A stretch of DNA of 64,000 nt from JADGRF01 sp035274465 (GCA_035274465.1 DATEOF010000101.1:1-64000); one strand, 5' to 3'; shown: positions 1-8,435, counted from the first letter of the stretch. Program-made: numbers and translations. Notes: generated by a model not told the origin, from the letters alone.

Positions 1-1
1 A

Positions 2-169
2 GGCGGCCCCGGCGGCGCAGGTGCGGGCGGCAACAGCTACGGAGCAGTATCAGCCGGCCAAGGCCGCCTCGACCTCTCCAGCAGCACGCGCATCGAGATC
101 GGCAAAGCTGGCAAGAGCCAAGGCGACGGCGCCACTGGCGAAGCCTCGCCGATGAAGCGAGTGCAGTGA
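2..169 (+). CDS. C-terminal end of a glycine-rich surface protein (partial)
   Basis: An open frame enters from the left window edge in frame 2 and stops at 167-169. It encodes about 55 residues, beginning with a GGPGGAGAGGNSYG-type tract and continuing with polar residues (SAGQGRLDLSSSTRIEIG). Gly-rich tails of this kind with a GGNSYG element are common in large secreted or lipoprotein-type surface proteins of Myxococcota. The N-terminus lies outside the window, so no function can be assigned. The reading frame and composition support a real coding end rather than a shadow, but the evidence is composition only. Confidence 0.5.
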   Translation, partial: GGPGGAGAGGNSYGAVSAGQGRLDLSSSTRIEIGKAGKSQGDGATGEASPMKRVQ

Positions 170-342
170 TCGGGCTTCGGACTTCAGGCTACGGGCTTCG
201 GGTCCGAGATCTGAACCTGAAGCCGGATCTCGAGCTGCACACGCATCGAGAGCTGCATAGCGGGCAAGGGCCGCCGACGGCGTCACCGGCGAAGGTCCGA
301 GATCTCTGAACCTGGAGTCTCGAGCCTGAAGCCAGGAGCCGA
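170..342. repeat. Intergenic degenerate repeats (CTTCGG / CCTGAAGCC-type units)
   Basis: The spacer between two converging genes is built of related short units. GGGCTTCGG occurs twice at about 171-200. A GGTCCGAGATCT-GAACCTG unit occurs at 201-219 and again, with two extra bases, at 294-314. CCTGAAGCC-like units follow both copies. I see no open frame with coding character here. Comparable GGCTTCGGGCTTCAGG arrays occur in intergenic DNA of large myxobacterial genomes; a role as a transcription-end structure or simple expansion is only inference. Confidence 0.45.
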
Positions 343-1290
343 TCAGAAGCGCTGGCGCAGCTGAAGGCCGGTGCCGCGGAAGGTTAGCGCTGTGCCGGTG
401 TCGCTCTCGGACTCCGGCCACAACTGCCAGGCGACGCCTGCGGCGATGCCTGCCACGCCGACGCCGAGCATGATCGCGCCGGCGGTCTGGAACGGGACGG
501 AGCGCGAATAGGCTGATTCGGAGGTCGCCCAGTCGTCGCCGTCGTCGACGTCTTCCACGGCCGCTTTGTCGGACAGGCCCAGGCCGAGCAGCACGCCGCC
601 GGCGGCTGCGAGCGCCGCCGAGCTTCCGATTACGAGCCAGGGGCCTACCGAGGCGGAGTCGGTGTGCGGGTCCGCAACGGGCGGCTCGGGTTCGTGGAAG
701 TCGCTGGCGAGCGGTTGATTGGCCGCAGCCGATGGCTGCAAGACCAGGTGCAGCTGGGTCTCGCTGCCACCTTCTGTGTTGACGCGGCGGCGCAGGCGCT
801 CGTGGCCGGGCGCGCTGACCGAGACTTCGTGCTCGCCCGGGTCCAGGAGCGTGCTGCCGTCCGACGCGAGCACGATCAGCTTGCCGTCGACGCGCAGCTC
901 AGCGGAGGCGGGCTCGAGCTCGACGTGAACCAGCATCACGAACTGGCGCGCTTCGGCCATCAGGCTGCTGACGGCATTGCGCATCGCCGGCGTGAGCGGC
1001 TGCACGGTGCTCTGGAGCGATTGCGTGAGGTAGTCGATGGCCTCGACATAGTTGCGCGACTCGTAGCAGGCCAGGCCCAGGCCGCGCAGCGTGCGCGCGC
1101 TCGGCCGCAGCACGTGGGCGCGCATGAAGAACACCTTGGCTTCGGTCCAGTGCCCGAGGTCGAACTCCTGCAGCGCCTTGGCGATCGCTTCTTGATAGGC
1201 GTCCGCGCCGGCATGTTGCGCGTGACCGCGCGCCGCGCCCAGCGTCAGCGCGCAAGCGATCAACAACGCCGTGGCGATCCGCCTTGCCAT
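343..1290 (-). CDS. Secreted TPR/PEGA-domain protein with two C-terminal hydrophobic segments
   Basis: The 315-residue protein has a signal peptide (residues 1-24, cleaved near GHAQ). A TPR-like helical region follows at about 28-95 (AYQEAIAKALQEFDLGHWTEA, then GLACYESRNYVEAIDYLTQSL). A PEGA-type beta domain lies at about 122-186 (VHVELEPASAELRVDGK...DPGEHEVSVSAPGH). An acidic/Pro linker leads to two hydrophobic Gly/Ala-rich stretches at about 217-240 and 270-292. PEGA/TPR proteins of this layout are typical of Myxococcota envelopes and often sit near Ser/Thr kinases; their partner is usually unknown. It is transcribed towards the left, tail to tail with the Gly-rich fragment. Role: probable periplasmic or inner-membrane scaffold, function not established. 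Confidence 0.75.
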   Translation of the reverse strand: MARRIATALLIACALTLGAARGHAQHAGADAYQEAIAKALQEFDLGHWTEAKVFFMRAHVLRPSARTLRGLGLACYESRNYVEAIDYLTQSLQSTVQPLTPAMRNAVSSLMAEARQFVMLVHVELEPASAELRVDGKLIVLASDGSTLLDPGEHEVSVSAPGHERLRRRVNTEGGSETQLHLVLQPSAAANQPLASDFHEPEPPVADPHTDSASVGPWLVIGSSAALAAAGGVLLGLGLSDKAAVEDVDDGDDWATSESAYSRSVPFQTAGAIMLGVGVAGIAAGVAWQLWPESESDTGTALTFRGTGLQLRQRF

Positions 1291-1364
1291 GGCTTTCGAC
1301 GATATCGATCGCCGGCGACCCCCGTCAATCGCCGCCCGCCGTGGTCATTCGCCCCACATGCTCC

Positions 1365-2258
1365 TCAACGCGCCAGGACGTCGCGCAGCGCGGGCTCCAG
1401 CTCGGTCCAGCGAAAATGAAAGCCTTGCTGCTCCAAGCGGCGGGGGACACAGCGCCGGCCATTCAGGGCCAAGGCGGCTTCGGTGCGCATGAAGAAAGCC
1501 CCGAGGTGCGCGGCGAACGCGGGCGTCGGCGGGCTCCAGCCGCGACCGAGCACGCCGCGCAGGATGCGCATGAACTCGCGGTTGCTGAGCGGCGTCGGAC
1601 CGGTCGCATTGTACGTGCCCGCGAGCTCCGGGCGCTCGAGCGCGGCCTGGAAGATCGCGTTCATGTCCGCGAGGTGCAGCCAGCTCAGATATTGCTCGCC
1701 GCTGCCGACCGGACCGCCCAAACCCGCCCGCACCAACCCCACCAATCGCGAGAGCGCACCACCGCTACCGCCGACCACGAAGCCGATGCGCAACACCACC
1801 TTGCGCACGGGCAGCTGCTGCTCCTCGAACGCGCGCTCCCACAGCTGGCAGACCTCGGCACCGAAGTCCGTGCCGTGCGGTGCGTCTTCAGCGCAGAGAC
1901 GCGCGCCGGCATCGCCGTAGATCGCGAGTGAACTGGCCTGCACCCAGGCCTCTGGCGGAGCCTTCAGCTGCTCGAACGCACGGCCGAGCACCTGGACCGA
2001 GTGCACGCGCGAATCGATGATTTCGCGACGGTTCACTTGCGTATAGCGACAGTCGACGTTGCGGCCGGTGAGGTTGACCAGCGCCTGCGCACCCTCCAGC
2101 GCATCCACCCAATCGCCCAGCGTAGTGCCGTCCCAGGCGCGCTCGAACGCGCTTCGAGGCGTGCGGGTCAGGATCAGCGCCTCGTGGCCCTGCGCGCGTA
2201 ACTCCATGGCAATGGCGCGACCGAGGAAGCCGCTGCCCCCTGCCAGAACGACTCTCAT
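1365..2258 (-). CDS. TIGR01777-family NAD(P)-dependent epimerase
   Basis: The 297-residue protein starts with a Rossmann dinucleotide-binding loop (VVLAGGSGFLGRAIAMEL). It carries family motifs such as NLTGRNVDCRYT, the EIIDSRV segment, and a C-terminal DUF1731-like tail (NREFMRILRGVLGRGW...). This is the extended-SDR TIGR01777/SDR39U1 family, related to E. coli YfcH; the physiological substrate of the family is unknown. Length matches the family (about 300). An AAGGG Shine-Dalgarno lies just upstream of the ATG. It is divergent from the acyl-CoA synthetase, with about 150 bp between the starts. Confidence 0.85.
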   Translation of the reverse strand: MRVVLAGGSGFLGRAIAMELRAQGHEALILTRTPRSAFERAWDGTTLGDWVDALEGAQALVNLTGRNVDCRYTQVNRREIIDSRVHSVQVLGRAFEQLKAPPEAWVQASSLAIYGDAGARLCAEDAPHGTDFGAEVCQLWERAFEEQQLPVRKVVLRIGFVVGGSGGALSRLVGLVRAGLGGPVGSGEQYLSWLHLADMNAIFQAALERPELAGTYNATGPTPLSNREFMRILRGVLGRGWSPPTPAFAAHLGAFFMRTEAALALNGRRCVPRRLEQQGFHFRWTELEPALRDVLAR

Positions 2259-2406
2259 GGTTTGCCCTTACCACAGTCCGCAGCTCGGGCTGCCCACCTG
2301 TGCGTACCACCCGTTGACGTCGTGAGGCTCAATCGGTGACTCCTAGAGATGTTGCGTCCTGCTGCGCACACCACTACAAACTGGCGATCCGCTGGTGCAG
2401 CGCACG

Positions 2407-4191
2407 ATGTCCATGCACGACGCCTCGCGACCCTCCGACGTACCCGCCGCTCTCCTCTCGACCATTCCACCCGGGTGGCCGGCCTTGCCGCTCTCCGAGG
2501 CGCATGCGCTGCTGACCGCACCGGGCTCGTTGTTCGAGATCGAAGAGCGAGTCATCCGCGGCGTTCCGACGCGAGTCTGGAAAAACGCGCCGCCCACGCT
2601 GCGCGACGTGCTGCTGAACACGCACGCCTTCAAGCAGCGCACGGCCCTGGTCTACGAGGACGAGCGGGTCACGTACGACGCGTTCATGCGCGCCACGGTG
2701 ACGCTGGCGCACGAGCTCCATGCGCGCGGCGTACGCAAAGGCGACCGCGTGGCCCTGATCATGCGCAACCTGCCCGAGTGGCCGGTGGCATTCTTCGCCG
2801 GAGCGATCTGCGGTGCGATCGTAACCCCGCTCAACGCCTGGTGGACGGGGCCGGAGCTCGAGTACGCGCTGGTCGACTCGGGCACCAAGATCGCGCTGGT
2901 CGACGGCGAGCGCTGGCAACGCATCGCCGAGCATCTGGACGCCTGCCCGGCGCTCGAACGCGTGTACGTCAGCCGCGTGCGCGATCCGCTCGATCACCCG
3001 CGCCTCTCGCACCTGGAAGACGTGATCGGCGACCCCAACAGCTGGTTCACGCTCTCCGGCTCGCTGCCGCTGCCCGAGGTCGAGCTCGAGCCCGAAGACG
3101 ACGCCACGATCTTCTACACCTCCGGCACCACCGGCAAACCCAAAGGCGCGCTCGGCACGCACCGCTCGATCGTCACGAACATCCTGACCTCGGGCTTCGC
3201 GGCCGCGCGGGCGTTCATCCGCCGCGGCGAACCCGTGCCGCCGGTCGATCCAGAGGTGCAACGCACCGCGCTGCTGGTCGTGCCGATGTTCCACGTCACC
3301 GGCTGCAACGCCTCGCTCGTCCCGCACCTGAACGCAGGCGGCAAGATCGTGCTGATGCGCAAGTGGGACGTCGAGAAGGCGATGCAGCTGATCGAGCGCG
3401 AGAAGGTGATGACCACCGGCGGCGTGCCGACGATCGCCTGGCAGCTGGTCGAATCACCTGCGCGCGAGAAGTACGATCTCTCGTCGCTGATCGCGGTCGG
3501 CTACGGTGGCGCGCCTTCCGCGCCCGAGCTGGTGAAGCGCATCAAGGAAGTCTTCCCGCAGTCGATGCCAGGCAACGGCTGGGGCATGACCGAGACCGCG
3601 GCCACCTTCACCAGCAACAACTCCGAGGACTATCAGAACCGCCCCGCGTCGTGCGGCCCGCCCGCGCCGATCGGCGAGCTCAAGATCATGAACATCGAGG
3701 GCACCGAGGAGCTTCCGATCGGTGAAGTCGGCGAGCTCTGGGCGAAGGGTCCGCAAGTGGTCAAAGGCTACTGGGGCAAGCCCGAAGCCACGGCCCAAAC
3801 CTTCGTCGACGGCTGGGTCCGCACCGGCGACCTGGCCCGGCTCGACGAAGAAGGTTTCTGCTACATCATCGACCGCGCCAAGGACATGCTGATCCGCGGC
3901 GGCGAGAACATCTACTGCGTCGAGGTCGAAAACGCGCTCTACGAGCACCCCGCGGTGATCGACGCCGCGCTGATCGGCCTGCCGCACCGCACGCTCGGCG
4001 AAGAACCCGCCGCCGTCGTGCACCTCAAGCCCGGTACCGAGGCGAGCGAGGAAGAGCTGCGCGCGTTCGTGGCGGCGCGCCTGGCCGCGTTCAAGGTACC
4101 GGTGAAGATCGCCTTCATGGACCAAACCCTGCCGCGTAACCCGCAGGGCAAGATCCTGAAGAACGAGCTCAAGCAGGTATTCGAGGGCTGA
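2407..4191 (+). CDS. AMP-dependent acyl-CoA synthetase (FadD-like)
   Basis: An ANL-superfamily adenylating enzyme of about 594 residues, expected to convert a carboxylic acid plus ATP and CoA to acyl-CoA in the cytoplasm. Visible motifs are the P-loop-like IFYTSGTTGKPKGALG (near 3112-3160), GWGMTETAA, the hinge/adenylate motif GWVRTGDLARLDEEGF, DRAKDMLIRGGENIY and the catalytic lysine in LPRNPQGKILKNELK at the C-terminus. Start choice is uncertain: in-frame GTG at 2395, ATG at 2407 and ATG at 2413, none with a strong Shine-Dalgarno. Sequence alone does not reveal the substrate; the overall form is closest to medium/long-chain acyl-CoA ligases. It ends convergently with a lipoprotein gene across a perfect hairpin. 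Confidence 0.9.
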   Translation: MSMHDASRPSDVPAALLSTIPPGWPALPLSEAHALLTAPGSLFEIEERVIRGVPTRVWKNAPPTLRDVLLNTHAFKQRTALVYEDERVTYDAFMRATVTLAHELHARGVRKGDRVALIMRNLPEWPVAFFAGAICGAIVTPLNAWWTGPELEYALVDSGTKIALVDGERWQRIAEHLDACPALERVYVSRVRDPLDHPRLSHLEDVIGDPNSWFTLSGSLPLPEVELEPEDDATIFYTSGTTGKPKGALGTHRSIVTNILTSGFAAARAFIRRGEPVPPVDPEVQRTALLVVPMFHVTGCNASLVPHLNAGGKIVLMRKWDVEKAMQLIEREKVMTTGGVPTIAWQLVESPAREKYDLSSLIAVGYGGAPSAPELVKRIKEVFPQSMPGNGWGMTETAATFTSNNSEDYQNRPASCGPPAPIGELKIMNIEGTEELPIGEVGELWAKGPQVVKGYWGKPEATAQTFVDGWVRTGDLARLDEEGFCYIIDRAKDMLIRGGENIYCVEVENALYEHPAVIDAALIGLPHRTLGEEPAAVVHLKPGTEASEEELRAFVAARLAAFKVPVKIAFMDQTLPRNPQGKILKNELKQVFEG

Positions 4192-4205
4192 CTCACAGCA
4201 ATCGC

Positions 4206-4224
4206 GCTCAGTGTTGCACTGAGC
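4206..4224. terminator. Perfect hairpin between convergent genes
   Basis: GCTCAGTG-TTG-CACTGAGC is a perfect 8-bp inverted repeat with a 3-base loop. It lies 15 bp after the acyl-CoA synthetase stop and contains the stop codon of the opposing lipoprotein gene (4208-4210). There is no T-tract. Its position suggests a bidirectional transcription stop. Confidence 0.5.
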
Positions 4225-4741
4225 CGGGGATCGCCATACAGGGTGGAAACACCGGTGGCTCGCTCGGACACGTCTTTCCGTAGCGTTGGTTCGCTGCGCA
4301 GCCCGTCGCTTTGGCGGCGTGCTTGAGAACTCCAACCAGCATGTTGTCCGCGTCGTAGTGGTATTCGATGTATCCGGGGCGCAATGTCAGCACCGGGGTG
4401 ACCTCGTCCGGCACCGTGACGATCAGGCCACCGCCGCACGGACTTGCTTTCCAAGAGGCGGCGCAGGAGAGACCGCCTACATCGCCCGGCGACCGTGGGC
4501 AGGTTGGCAGCGGATTGAACGTCCCACCGGGTTGGCTGCCAGCAATCACGCAGAAGTCCAGCTCCGACAGCGGCCGTGCCGGACACGGGTCGGTGGCTGT
4601 CGAGCCAGCGGCGGCGGCTGTCGAGCCGGCAGCCGCTGTCGAGCGCTCTCGGGTCGACTCGCTCTCCACGCTGTAACAGCCGCACGGCAAGCAGCTGCCG
4701 AGCATCCACAAAACGGCCCAGGTGCCACGACGCCGCCTCAT
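4208..4741 (-). CDS. Lipoprotein of unknown function with Ser/Thr/Ala linker
   Basis: The 177-residue product starts MRRRRGTWAV with a type II signal peptide and lipobox LPCGC. A low-complexity linker follows in which STAAAG-type units repeat about three times. The folded part has six cysteines (DPCPARP, LDFCVIAG, PTCPRS, LSCAAS, SPCGGG, ATGCAANQ) before a C-terminal CPSEPPVFPPC segment, suggesting disulfides. No family is recognised. The frame continues upstream of this ATG, but the extra sequence would be antisense to the SRPBCC gene and its operators, so the lipobox-proximal ATG at 4741 was chosen. Probable outer-membrane or periplasmic lipoprotein. Confidence 0.6.
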   Translation of the reverse strand: MRRRRGTWAVLWMLGSCLPCGCYSVESESTRERSTAAAGSTAAAAGSTATDPCPARPLSELDFCVIAGSQPGGTFNPLPTCPRSPGDVGGLSCAASWKASPCGGGLIVTVPDEVTPVLTLRPGYIEYHYDADNMLVGVLKHAAKATGCAANQRYGKTCPSEPPVFPPCMAIPGSVQH

Positions 4742-4852
4742 GAGCGGTGAGGCAGCAAGAAGCGTGCTCGACCCAACTCGGTCACGAGCGCTCGCGGGCT
4801 GTGCCAGCTTGTGCCGCTGACGGCTGCCACGCAAACACTGCAGTCCCCGACA

Positions 4853-4878
4853 AAAATGCAACCAATGGGTTGCATTTT
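4853..4878. promoter_or_regulatory. Operator-like inverted repeat, copy 1 (SRPBCC-arsR operon)
   Basis: AAAATGCAACC-AATG-GGTTGCATTTT is a perfect 11-bp inverted repeat around a 4-bp spacer. It lies about 42 bp before the SRPBCC start codon, where a promoter would be expected. Its core (GCAACC-N4-GGTTGC) recurs at 4902-4917. ArsR-type dimers bind such dyads, and the operon encodes an ArsR-type protein, so autoregulation is the natural inference. Confidence 0.65.
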
Positions 4879-4901
4879 CATTCGACGGGTGTATTTCATA
4901 G

Positions 4902-4917
4902 GCAACCAGGAGGTTGC
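4902..4917. promoter_or_regulatory. Operator-like inverted repeat, copy 2, overlapping the ribosome binding site
   Basis: GCAACC-AGGA-GGTTGC repeats the core and the spacer length of the dyad at 4853-4878, with centres 44 bp apart (about four helical turns). The AGGAGG Shine-Dalgarno of the SRPBCC gene (4908-4913) lies inside it. Binding here could block transcription elongation, or cooperate with the upstream copy. Confidence 0.55.
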
Positions 4918-4919
4918 AT

Positions 4920-5414
4920 ATGTCATCGAGCACCGATCGAATCGAGAAGCAGATCGTCCTGCGCGCGCCCCAGGCGAAGGTCTGGCGCGCGATCAGTGAC
5001 GCGAAGGAGTTTGGGACCTGGTTCGGAGTGGAATTCGACGGCCCGTTCGTGGCCGGAGCACGCCTCACCGGCAAGATAAGACCGACCAAAGTCGACCCCG
5101 AGGTCGCAAAGCTCCAGGAGCCGCACGACGGCAAGCCTGTCGAGTGGACGATCGAGCGGATCGAACCGATCGAGCACATAGCGTTCCGCTGGCACCCTTT
5201 CGCGATCGAACCGAACCACGACTATTCGAAGGAACCGACGACGCTGATCACCTTCGATCTCACCCCGGTGTCGGGAGGCACGCAGCTCACGATCGTCGAA
5301 TCGGGGTTTGACCGCATCCCGCTCGAGCGTCGCGCGAAGGCGTTCACCGCGAACGAGGGCGGCTGGACGCACCAACTGAAGCTGATCGAGAAGTACCTCG
5401 CGATGAACACATGA
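4920..5414 (+). CDS. SRPBCC / AHSA1-family protein
   Basis: The 164-residue protein has the START-like helix-grip fold signature: IEKQIVLRAPQAKVWRAISD at the N-terminus, FGTWFGVEFDGPFVAGARLTG, and a C-terminal helix GGWTHQLKLIEKYLAM. The family (AHSA1/polyketide cyclase-like) binds hydrophobic ligands, and many members are co-transcribed with ArsR regulators. ATG 4920 is chosen because AGGAGG lies 6 bases upstream; a TTG six bases earlier falls right behind that site. The stop overlaps the arsR start (ATGA), so the two are translationally coupled. Its ligand is unknown; ligand binding might feed back on the regulator, but this is inference. Confidence 0.88.
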   Translation: MSSSTDRIEKQIVLRAPQAKVWRAISDAKEFGTWFGVEFDGPFVAGARLTGKIRPTKVDPEVAKLQEPHDGKPVEWTIERIEPIEHIAFRWHPFAIEPNHDYSKEPTTLITFDLTPVSGGTQLTIVESGFDRIPLERRAKAFTANEGGWTHQLKLIEKYLAMNT

Positions 5415-5749
5415 ACGCGTCAGCGAAGATCATTCGCGCCGCCCCTGTGTTCGCAGCGCTCGGCGACCAGACCCGCCTTGCGATCGTCGCACGCCTCTCG
5501 ACCGGCGGCCCGCAGTCCATCGTCCGTCTCACCGAGGACGCCCAGGTCTCGCGCCAAGCGATCACCAAACACCTGCGCGCTCTCGAGGATGCCGGCCTGG
5601 TCTGCAGCAAGCGGGACGGCCGCGAACGCATCTGGGAGATCCAACCGAAGCGCTTGGCCGACGCGAAGCGCTTCCTCGATCAGATCTCGGATGAATGGGA
5701 CGACGCGCTCGAGCGCCTGCGATCGAGGGTCGAAGAGGACACGCGCTGA
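5411..5749 (+). CDS. ArsR/SmtB-family transcriptional regulator
   Basis: The 112-residue winged-helix protein has the usual ArsR layout: FAALGDQTRLAIVARLSTGG, then the recognition helix region DAQVSRQAITKHLRALEDAGLV and a wing (CSKRDGRERIWEIQPKRL). It has no CxC metal-binding motif in alpha-3, so it belongs to the non-metal ArsR group commonly paired with SRPBCC proteins. It overlaps the preceding gene by ATGA. It probably binds the two GCAACC-N4-GGTTGC dyads upstream and represses its own operon. Confidence 0.9.
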   Translation: MNASAKIIRAAPVFAALGDQTRLAIVARLSTGGPQSIVRLTEDAQVSRQAITKHLRALEDAGLVCSKRDGRERIWEIQPKRLADAKRFLDQISDEWDDALERLRSRVEEDTR

Positions 5750-5763
5750 GCATCGACCTGTTC

Positions 5764-7722
5764 TCACGGCTTGTCGTGAACCAGGAAACCGCCGGCGAAA
5801 TAGTTGTGGTGGGTCTCGACCTCGATGTTGTACGTGACGAGGGAGACCGAGCGACGCACGAGCGAGTGGATGTGATTCGTCGACAGCGGGGCGCCTGCGC
5901 CGCGCACGGCGTAGAGCGTGTCGCCGAGCTCGAGCGTCTCCGCGCGTTGCAGACCGCGCGCGGTGTAGAACGGGTGATTGGGCGTCGCTTCCAGCGCGCC
6001 GTCGATGGTGATGATGCTGTCCGCATCGAGGCGGATCGCCGTGCGCTCGACGCGCGACGGCACCAACGTGCGCGAGCCTTCGTCGAACGCGAGCACCTCG
6101 TCGCCGACCTGGACTTGCTCGATGGCCTTGTACGAACCGTCGGCCATGCTGATCGGCGTGCCGGCGGCGAAGCACTCGATGATCAGATTCGAGCGCAAGG
6201 GCTGGAGGTTGCGATCGACCGCGGCTCGATCGCAGGCCTGCAAGTAGGTGTTGAAGACCGCTGCCCGGTGCGGCAGGTAGACTCGGGTCAGCGCCTCGGA
6301 CAGCGCGCCGTACTCGTCGATGTGCGTCGTGCCGAGGCTCTTCGGTTGCGTTTGTCCGCAGCCGAGCGCGCGGTCGGGGGCCAGCAGCAGATCCGGCGCG
6401 TGACAGCCGGCGCACGTGACCGCGGTCGCGCGCCGCAAGATCGTCGTCGGCGTGAGCGGATCCGCGTCGGGACATGTGCCGCTGCGTTCTTTCACCTGCG
6501 GCGACTCGAGCTCTCGCTGGATGCGGAGCTCGAAGTCCACGTCGCCCTCCGCACGCGCCGCGAAGTTCGGTTGCGCTGCACCGGCGAGCGCGCTGTCCAT
6601 CGCGTCCTCGTCGAAATCGGTCAGCATGTGCATGCGTGGCACTTCGGCCTCACTCAACGTGCTCACGTGCTCGTTCACGAACGGTTCCCGGAAATCTCTC
6701 GCGACGTCCTTGCGAGCCGGGACCCCATCGAACAGCTCGGGTCGGGGAGAGTTGGTGACCGGGACGGGCGCGAAGTGCAGCGCCGGTCCCGGCTGCCCAC
6801 CCAGCATGGGCCCGCGCAGCCTGAACTGCCGGAAGTCCCATGGCGACTGCATGCCTTGACCGATGCGGATCTGGCCGCAGCTGGCGTAGTCGCAACCGGA
6901 GAGGGTGTTCAAGCCGAAGTGCTCGGCATGGATGACGGGCTTGAACCCCGCCTCGCCCACGAAGAAGAAGCGCTCGAGTCGATCCGCGACGCTCGTCGCA
7001 TCCGCGCTCGGCAGACCGGCCCAGAGCTCGGCGATCGGCCGGCACCCTGCCAAGCTGCCTCCGGTGTTGCGGAGCGCGCCTTCCACCGTCAGGAACACGC
7101 GCTCGTCCGGCTTCGTGCGCCCCGACTGCTTGGCGTAGAGGATGCGGTATTCGCCACAGGTGGTCACAAAGCGCGAGATGAGATCGAAGCGGTTGATGAG
7201 CGCGACCGGAGCGAAGAAGTCCGGATCGCCGTCGACCAGCAGCCCTGCGCTGCGCGCGAGCTTGCCCTCGGCGCGCGGGCAATCGACCGGCCCGAGCAAA
7301 CCGAGCTCGGGATTGCCGATGGTGTCGCAGTGCGGCGTGTCGGCGAACGCACCGCCGGCGCGCGTGTTCTCGCTGTCGAACATGCGCTGAAGCATCTCGG
7401 TCGGCGTTCCCTTGCCTTCGCCGGTCTCGAGTAGCTGCCGCAGCACGCGCTCGAGTGGAAAGCGCGCGAGCACCGCAGGCTCGCGCACGATCAGCGCGGA
7501 GCTCTCGCTGGTGACGGAACGCGTGGGATCGCACGTGGCCCCGAGGGCAGGCGGGGGAATGATGAGCTCCGGCTGCCCGGCCGTGGGAAACCCAAACTGC
7601 CCAGCCGTCGTGGGCTGAGACAGGCCCGCATCTGGCGGCTGCGGCTGCGACGTGCGCGCCGACGAGCACGCGGCGAGCAGTATCGCCACAGCCCACAGCC
7701 AGTGCACCCGCCCAAACCCCAC
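5764..7722 (-). CDS. Lipoprotein with a CxxCH motif and a C-terminal Hint (hedgehog/intein) domain
   Basis: The 652-residue protein begins with a lipoprotein signal (LAACSS lipobox, Cys near 19) and a Pro/Gln-rich linker. A long extracytoplasmic region of unrecognised fold follows (about 60-430). A CAGCH haem c-type motif lies at 437-441. From residue 517 the last 136 residues form a Hint domain: block A nucleophile CFAAGTPISMADG, then VGDEVLAFDE, block B-like TPNHPFYT, and a terminal block NIEVETHHNYFAGGFLVHDKP-like segment ending four residues after His. Hint domains break the peptide bond before their first Cys by N-S acyl shift. Here nothing follows the domain, so a hedgehog-like release or ligation of the N-terminal part is possible (inference). 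The canonical final Asn is Asp. It converges on arsR with 14 bp between the ends. Confidence 0.82.
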   Translation of the reverse strand: MGFGRVHWLWAVAILLAACSSARTSQPQPPDAGLSQPTTAGQFGFPTAGQPELIIPPPALGATCDPTRSVTSESSALIVREPAVLARFPLERVLRQLLETGEGKGTPTEMLQRMFDSENTRAGGAFADTPHCDTIGNPELGLLGPVDCPRAEGKLARSAGLLVDGDPDFFAPVALINRFDLISRFVTTCGEYRILYAKQSGRTKPDERVFLTVEGALRNTGGSLAGCRPIAELWAGLPSADATSVADRLERFFFVGEAGFKPVIHAEHFGLNTLSGCDYASCGQIRIGQGMQSPWDFRQFRLRGPMLGGQPGPALHFAPVPVTNSPRPELFDGVPARKDVARDFREPFVNEHVSTLSEAEVPRMHMLTDFDEDAMDSALAGAAQPNFAARAEGDVDFELRIQRELESPQVKERSGTCPDADPLTPTTILRRATAVTCAGCHAPDLLLAPDRALGCGQTQPKSLGTTHIDEYGALSEALTRVYLPHRAAVFNTYLQACDRAAVDRNLQPLRSNLIIECFAAGTPISMADGSYKAIEQVQVGDEVLAFDEGSRTLVPSRVERTAIRLDADSIITIDGALEATPNHPFYTARGLQRAETLELGDTLYAVRGAGAPLSTNHIHSLVRRSVSLVTYNIEVETHHNYFAGGFLVHDKP

Positions 7723-7786
7723 GAGCCTAGAGTAGCCAGCGAGTCGCCACGAGGCTACCGCGCGTCAGCTCGCAACTAGACACATC

Positions 7787-8266
7787 CTAAAGTTCGACCA
7801 GCACGCCCACCAGCAGATCCACCTGGGTGCCATGGATGAAGCGCAGCGCGAGCTCGGCGAAGGGGCGCACCGTACCGGTGTCGATGAACACGCCGCCGAT
7901 GACGTTCAGCTTGAGCCGCGCGTGTCCGTCGAAGATACCCACGCCAAGGCCTGGCCCGAGGAACGGCTTCACGATCGACTCGGCGATGTCGAACTCGAAC
8001 GGGAAGTCGCAGCTGAGCAGCACTCCTTCGGGGCCGTCCGCGATGATGAATGCTGCCGACGGCCAGATCGACAGCTTCACCGAGGAGGACACATCCACCA
8101 GCGGGAACAAGAGATCGCCGCCCAGGTGGACACTTCCCGAGTCGAGCCCGACTCCGAGATGCCCGCCGGCCTCGAAGGCTCGAGCAGGTGATGCGGGGAT
8201 CGAAGCACTGAGGCACAAGAGCGCAGCAGTGATCGTTATGCGAGTCCGAACTTGGGATTCACTCAT
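7787..8266 (-). CDS. Small secreted, probably beta-rich envelope protein
   Basis: The 159-residue protein has a clear signal peptide (MSESQVRTRITITAALLCLSASIPASPARA) followed by alternating polar/hydrophobic strands rich in glycine (GGHLGVGLDSGSVHLGGDLLFPL, FLGPGLGVGIF, LNVIGGVFIDTG). It ends in a hydrophobic strand (VDLLVGVLVEL). This resembles a small outer-membrane beta-barrel, but no family motif is recognised. It is transcribed leftwards towards the Hint lipoprotein 64 bp away, possibly as a separate unit. Confidence 0.6.
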   Translation of the reverse strand: MSESQVRTRITITAALLCLSASIPASPARAFEAGGHLGVGLDSGSVHLGGDLLFPLVDVSSSVKLSIWPSAAFIIADGPEGVLLSCDFPFEFDIAESIVKPFLGPGLGVGIFDGHARLKLNVIGGVFIDTGTVRPFAELALRFIHGTQVDLLVGVLVEL

Positions 8267-8435
8267 CAGATCTGGTGAGTCGCCTCAGCCATGTCAGTCG
8301 ATGAAACTTGCAACGCACTCACTGAGGGTTTTCCGTCTAACAGATCGCGCGTTTTGACGGTGTGCCGCCATTGACTCGCCCGCAAGCCGGTGTGACGTTC
8401 GCGCGTCGCAGCTGACGCGAACGGGTGAACCTCGG

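Noticed and set aside
170..342. CRISPR array
   Set aside because: Repeats are short, degenerate and without regular spacers, and no cas gene is nearby.
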